Positions 28,043 through 28,691 of a DNA stretch of 28,691 nt are shown one piece after another. The translations under genes were made by a program, and so were the position numbers. The stretch is taken from positions 3,585,934-3,614,624 of the forward strand of contig JAHNZQ020003150.1 in the NCBI GenBank assembly GCA_019155205.2, given 5' to 3'. The notes under the pieces are model-generated. The model ran no database searches, had not been told where the DNA came from, and saw only the letters and a program-made list of their open reading frames with translations. Numbering within the stretch: position 1 is the stretch's first letter; each line of letters starts with the position of its first letter. The DNA is from Gracilaria vermiculophylla (lineage: Eukaryota; Rhodophyta; Florideophyceae; Gracilariales; Gracilariaceae).

Positions 28043-28691
28043 ACGTAGTCAGAATCACTGTCACCCGTACCTTGCTCTTCACATTGAGCATTGTTTACGC
28101 TTGCATGGGCAGCAAAATCCTGATCTTTGTTCGACTCATCAAGTTACTTTTTGAAACAGTTTCTCTGAATATGACCCTTGATGTCACAGTAGTAGCACCC
28201 AACGCCCTTCCTTCGCGACTGTCTGCCGACCAACGCTGCTTCCATTCCGGACCCCTCCTTGGCATGATCGTTCATTCGGTGCTCTTCTTGCAGCAGAAGA
28301 CTCTTCACAAACTCTAAAGTGCGTTGGCGATCGCCAATTGTGGTATCAATTGCCACAGTGAGGTGCTCAAATCTACCCGGAAGTCCACACAGGATGGCCA
28401 TAGCGATGTCTTCCTTCTCAACAACAACGCCGACACACTTGAGATCCGATGCCAGATGACGTACACGGTTGATGAACTGTAATATTTTCTCATCATCACG
28501 CATCTTGGCGGAGTAGAAGGACCATCGGGCGTTGATTTTGTTGAGAAAAGTTTTGCGTTGGAATACACCACAAATGGCTTCCCACATGTCGGCGGCGTTG
28601 TCGGCGTCCCTTATACGGTCCAAATGCTCATCACTGAGAGTCAGGCCGATGATCGCTCTGGCTTTGGCATCTTTCTTCTTCCAATTAGACA
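28043..28691 (-). pseudogene. Copia gag (UBN2 type), partial at window edge
   Basis: The frame is open from the window edge: SNWKKKDAKARAIIGLTLSD, then the UBN2-like core (DNAADMWEAI ... FLNKINARWSFYSAKM ... ILCGLPGRFEHL) and a CCHC zinc knuckle CYYCDIKGHIQRNC near the end. A TAA follows at 28144-28146. Beyond it the same frame continues for some 40 codons (DESNKDQDFAAHASVNNAQC ...) up to a frameshift into the protease frame near 28020-28040. Gag coats the element RNA in virus-like particles. The start codon lies outside the window. Confidence 0.8.

Larger units (their letters stand above)
26660..28691 (-). mobile_element. Ty1/Copia retrotransposon, 3'-truncated, running off the window
   Basis: On the minus strand: gag with a zinc knuckle, aspartic protease, GAG_pre-integrase and integrase. 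Protease and integrase before RT is the Copia (Pseudoviridae) order. The element breaks off after the integrase C-terminus at about 26660, so RT, RNase H and the 3' LTR are missing. The 5' part of gag and the 5' LTR lie beyond the right edge. Damage is light compared with the Gypsy copies, so it is younger. Confidence 0.85.

Noticed and set aside
1..28691. CRISPR arrays, tRNA or rRNA genes, bacterial operons
   Set aside because: There are no regularly spaced short repeats, no cloverleaf with the conserved T-arm bases, and no ribosomal blocks. All recognisable genes are from eukaryotic transposons.

Overview
This window is eukaryotic repeat-rich DNA. It has LTR retrotransposons with gag, protease, reverse transcriptase, integrase and chromodomain, two kinds of PIF/Harbinger DNA transposon, and a 100-base run of N that marks a scaffold gap. 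I see no host gene I can name, and no tRNA, rRNA, CRISPR array or bacterial operon. The mix of Plant_tran-type (PF04827-like) Harbinger, Harbinger with a Myb-like partner, chromovirus Gypsy and Copia fits a plant-like or stramenopile lineage. A red alga is my best guess and an oomycete is the main alternative; the sequence alone does not settle it.

Layout. 1-2660 is AT-rich with one decayed reverse-strand reading frame (624-1340). 2661-7342 is a non-autonomous Gypsy element on the minus strand: two ~854-bp LTRs around a decayed gag and the start of a third gene (3558-4040), with all of pol deleted. 7343-10628 is AT-rich and mostly empty. 10629-12345 is a decayed Harbinger-2, with a Myb-like gene (+) and a HARBI1-like DDE transposase (-) that are convergent and overlap at their 3' ends. 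12372-15299 is Harbinger-1, with an intact 418-residue DDE transposase (+) and a convergent Myb/trihelix-like partner (-) broken by a single frameshift. It appears to sit inside, and to cut off, the 5' end of the Harbinger-2 transposase gene. 15300-15399 is the gap.

15400-24795 is a long decayed chromovirus-like Gypsy (+): gag tail, protease, RT, RNase H, integrase, GPY/F module and chromodomain, then a third gene on the opposite strand, then the 3' LTR. Its 5' LTR and most of gag fall in or before the gap. It belongs to the same family as the 2661-7342 element. 24796-26475 is AT-rich and holds a decayed cysteine-bearing frame. 26476-26664 is a repeat fragment also found inside the Gypsy integrase. 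26660-28691 is a Copia element (-), with gag running off the window edge, protease and integrase, cut off before RT.

How the parts relate. The two Gypsy copies explain each other: the short one is a deletion derivative of the long one, and comparing them exposes an antisense gene beside the 3' LTR. That gene starts at the same ATG in both copies. I consider it the most interesting item here. The stacked Harbingers share one logic, transposase and DNA-binding protein pointing at each other, although they come from different lineages.
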